A stretch of DNA of 39,429 nt from Candidatus Omnitrophota bacterium (GTDB taxonomy: Bacteria > Omnitrophota > Omnitrophia > Omnitrophales > Aquincolibacteriaceae). The position numbers were made by a program, and so were the translations under genes. The notes beneath the pieces are model-generated. The model searched no databases. It was not told the origin of the DNA and saw only the letters and a program-made list of their open reading frames with translations. The DNA is taken from the NCBI GenBank assembly GCA_903856085.1, contig CAIOAT010000013.1:1-39429 (forward strand), read 5' to 3'. Shown here one piece after another: positions 38,029 to 39,429 of the stretch (position 1 is its first letter; each line of letters opens with the position of its first letter).

Positions 38029-39429
38029 TTATTTCTTGGGAAGAACGGCGGAAATGGCGGCGAGGGTTGGAACGGAGACGGGACCGCGGAAAATGAGCGA
38101 GAGACGTCGGTCGGTGATGTCTTCCGCAGTGCGCGCCATTTCGGTTTCCACGGAATAGACGAGCTGGGCTTTAATGACAATCGGCTGAACCGAAACCTTT
38201 TCTTTGAGACTGGGATCTTTTTCAACAAGCTTCAGAACATCTTTATAGCGGGTGCCATAAAGATCCATGAGTGACTGCACCCCTTCCTTTTCAAGGCCGG
38301 ATCGCCGGGCCGCAGCTTCAACAGTTTCCGAGATAGTTCCGCTACCATAAACCGCGAACTTTTCTTTTTCATAAATCTTGTGGATCCGGTTCATGCAATC
38401 TTCGGCCACTTTCCGGTAGGTCGTGTACTTGCCACCGACCACGAAGATGACGCCGGATTTCGAGCTGTAAAATAGATGCTTGCGCGAGACTTTGCGAGGC
38501 GAGCCGCCTTTGCGAATAAGAGGCCTCAGACCCGCAAACGTTGCGAGGATCTTCGTGGGACTAAAATCAAGCGCCGGGAAAACACGTTTGGATTCGCGCA
38601 TCAGATAATCGATATCCTTCTGTTCCACCTTCACTTCATCGGGACCCGCGACATAATCCGTATCCGTCGTCCCGATAAGAGAATTCCCCATCCAGGGAAT
38701 GACAAAAAAGATACGCCTGTCACTTTGAGAACCTATCAAAATGGCATGTTTTGAGATCTCGCCTTTGTAAACGAGGTGGATCCCTTTGGTCGTGCGGACT
38801 TTTTTCTTTGCGTGCGGAATATCGAGACGCAAGAGTTCGTTCGTCCAAGGCCCGGTCGCGCAAATGACCCGCTTCGCTCGCACCTCGAACTCCTTGATCC
38901 CCAGCATGTCGTGCGCCCTGACGCCCGCAACCCGGCCATTCTCTTTTACAAAAGAGACCGCCTTCACATAATTGGCGACATGCGCGCCGTACTGAGCCGC
39001 CATAAGAACGTTCTCGAGACAAAGCCTCGCGTCATCCATCTGCGCGTCATAATAAAGCACGCCACCTTTCAGACCCTTTTGTTCAATGCCGGGTTCGAGG
39101 CGCATCACTTCTTCGCGGGTGAGGTTCTTGCGCGGCTTCACCCGGTACTTGCCCGCGAGCAGATCATAAAGGAAAACGCCAAGCTGCATCATCCAGAGAG
39201 GACGCTTATCCCCCTCATAGACCGGGATCACAAAGGGCAGTGGCTTCACCAAATGCGGCGCGACTTCAAGCTGGATATGGCGTTCTCTTAAGGATTCATA
39301 AACAAGGTCGACCTCGAAATTTTCAAGATAACGGATGCCGCCATGAATGAGCTTGGTCGACTTGCTCGAGGTACCGCTCGCGAAATCACCCTTTTCAAGA
39401 AGCGCGACCTTCATGCCGCGTTTGGCCGC
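38029..39429 (-). CDS. glpD: FAD-dependent glycerol-3-phosphate dehydrogenase, 5' truncated by window
   Basis: 466 residues are present; the start and the GxGxxG FAD loop lie beyond the right edge. The visible part begins 'AAKRGMKVALLEKGDFASGT' and has 'SSKSTKLIHGGIRYLENFEVDLVYESLRER', the strong GlpD signature. Then come 'FVIPVYEGDKRP', 'VICATGPWTNELL', 'FFVIPWMGNSLIGTTDTDY', 'FAGLRPLI' and 'IFVVGGKYTTYRKVAEDCMN'. A C-terminal helical domain follows. It oxidises glycerol-3-phosphate to dihydroxyacetone phosphate at the inner membrane, passing electrons to quinone, and links to phospholipid precursors. The gap to the ABC-F gene (174 bases) contains no gene. Confidence 0.94.
   Translation of the reverse strand, partial: AAKRGMKVALLEKGDFASGTSSKSTKLIHGGIRYLENFEVDLVYESLRERHIQLEVAPHLVKPLPFVIPVYEGDKRPLWMMQLGVFLYDLLAGKYRVKPRKNLTREEVMRLEPGIEQKGLKGGVLYYDAQMDDARLCLENVLMAAQYGAHVANYVKAVSFVKENGRVAGVRAHDMLGIKEFEVRAKRVICATGPWTNELLRLDIPHAKKKVRTTKGIHLVYKGEISKHAILIGSQSDRRIFFVIPWMGNSLIGTTDTDYVAGPDEVKVEQKDIDYLMRESKRVFPALDFSPTKILATFAGLRPLIRKGGSPRKVSRKHLFYSSKSGVIFVVGGKYTTYRKVAEDCMNRIHKIYEKEKFAVYGSGTISETVEAAARRSGLEKEGVQSLMDLYGTRYKDVLKLVEKDPSLKEKVSVQPIVIKAQLVYSVETEMARTAEDITDRRLSLIFRGPVSVPTLAAISAVLPKK

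Noticed and set aside
37851-38228. 125-codon minus-strand frame between glpD and the ABC-F gene
   Set aside because: Its first third is the glpD end in another frame and the rest shows no protein character.

Overview
The window looks like a chromosomal piece of a Gram-negative bacterium. It encodes an outer-membrane TonB-dependent receptor, a TolC-type outer-membrane lipoprotein and periplasmic adaptor proteins. The mix of a GH57 branching enzyme beside a DUF4912 protein, paired B12-binding radical SAM enzymes and an archaeal-type phosphatidylserine decarboxylase fits an uncultured lineage such as Candidatus Omnitrophota (PVC superphylum). That placement is inference; no rRNA or marker gene is present. 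Every convincing gene lies on the minus strand, so transcription runs from high to low coordinates. Many genes overlap by 1-4 bases or start with GTG or TTG just behind the previous stop. I saw no tRNA, rRNA, CRISPR array, transposase or phage gene.

In transcription order, the right end holds a 5'-truncated glycerol-3-phosphate dehydrogenase gene (38029-39429) and an ABC-F ATPase with one degenerate ATP site (36226-37854). A two-gene membrane pair follows (pore-loop-like 2-TM protein and DUF4239 protein, 34961-36113), then tatD-tcdA (33230-34724). A MarR-led efflux operon runs from 33145 to 26208: marR, a carboxypeptidase-regulatory-like protein, a TolC-like lipoprotein, macA, macB and an MFS transporter. 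Just upstream of marR are a promoter and a perfect 7+5+7 palindrome that could be its operator. A GH13 glycogen branching enzyme (glgB) follows.

The centre is a corrinoid uptake and activation operon (23836-17572). A recognisable promoter leads into a cobalamin riboswitch and an intrinsic terminator that ends just before the receptor start codon. The genes are btuB-like receptor, a very short TonB, btuF, btuC, btuD and cobO. This supplies adenosylcobalamin to a cell that also encodes two B12-binding radical SAM proteins in this window. Next come fchA-folD, where FolD lacks the lysine needed for cyclohydrolase activity and FchA could supply that step, then panB and a REC-GGDEF-MshEN protein. 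A family of short degenerate repeats lies directly upstream of panB, fchA and cobO and provides their Shine-Dalgarno sequences.

The left third holds small secreted or hypothetical proteins, including a chagasin-type protease inhibitor, and a HemY-like oxidase. It continues with two radical SAM genes feeding into psd-pssA (phosphatidylethanolamine synthesis) and a LysE-type exporter. It ends with DUF4912-GH57 branching enzyme, a small winged-helix gene, its terminator, and an incomplete gene at the left edge that appears frameshifted.
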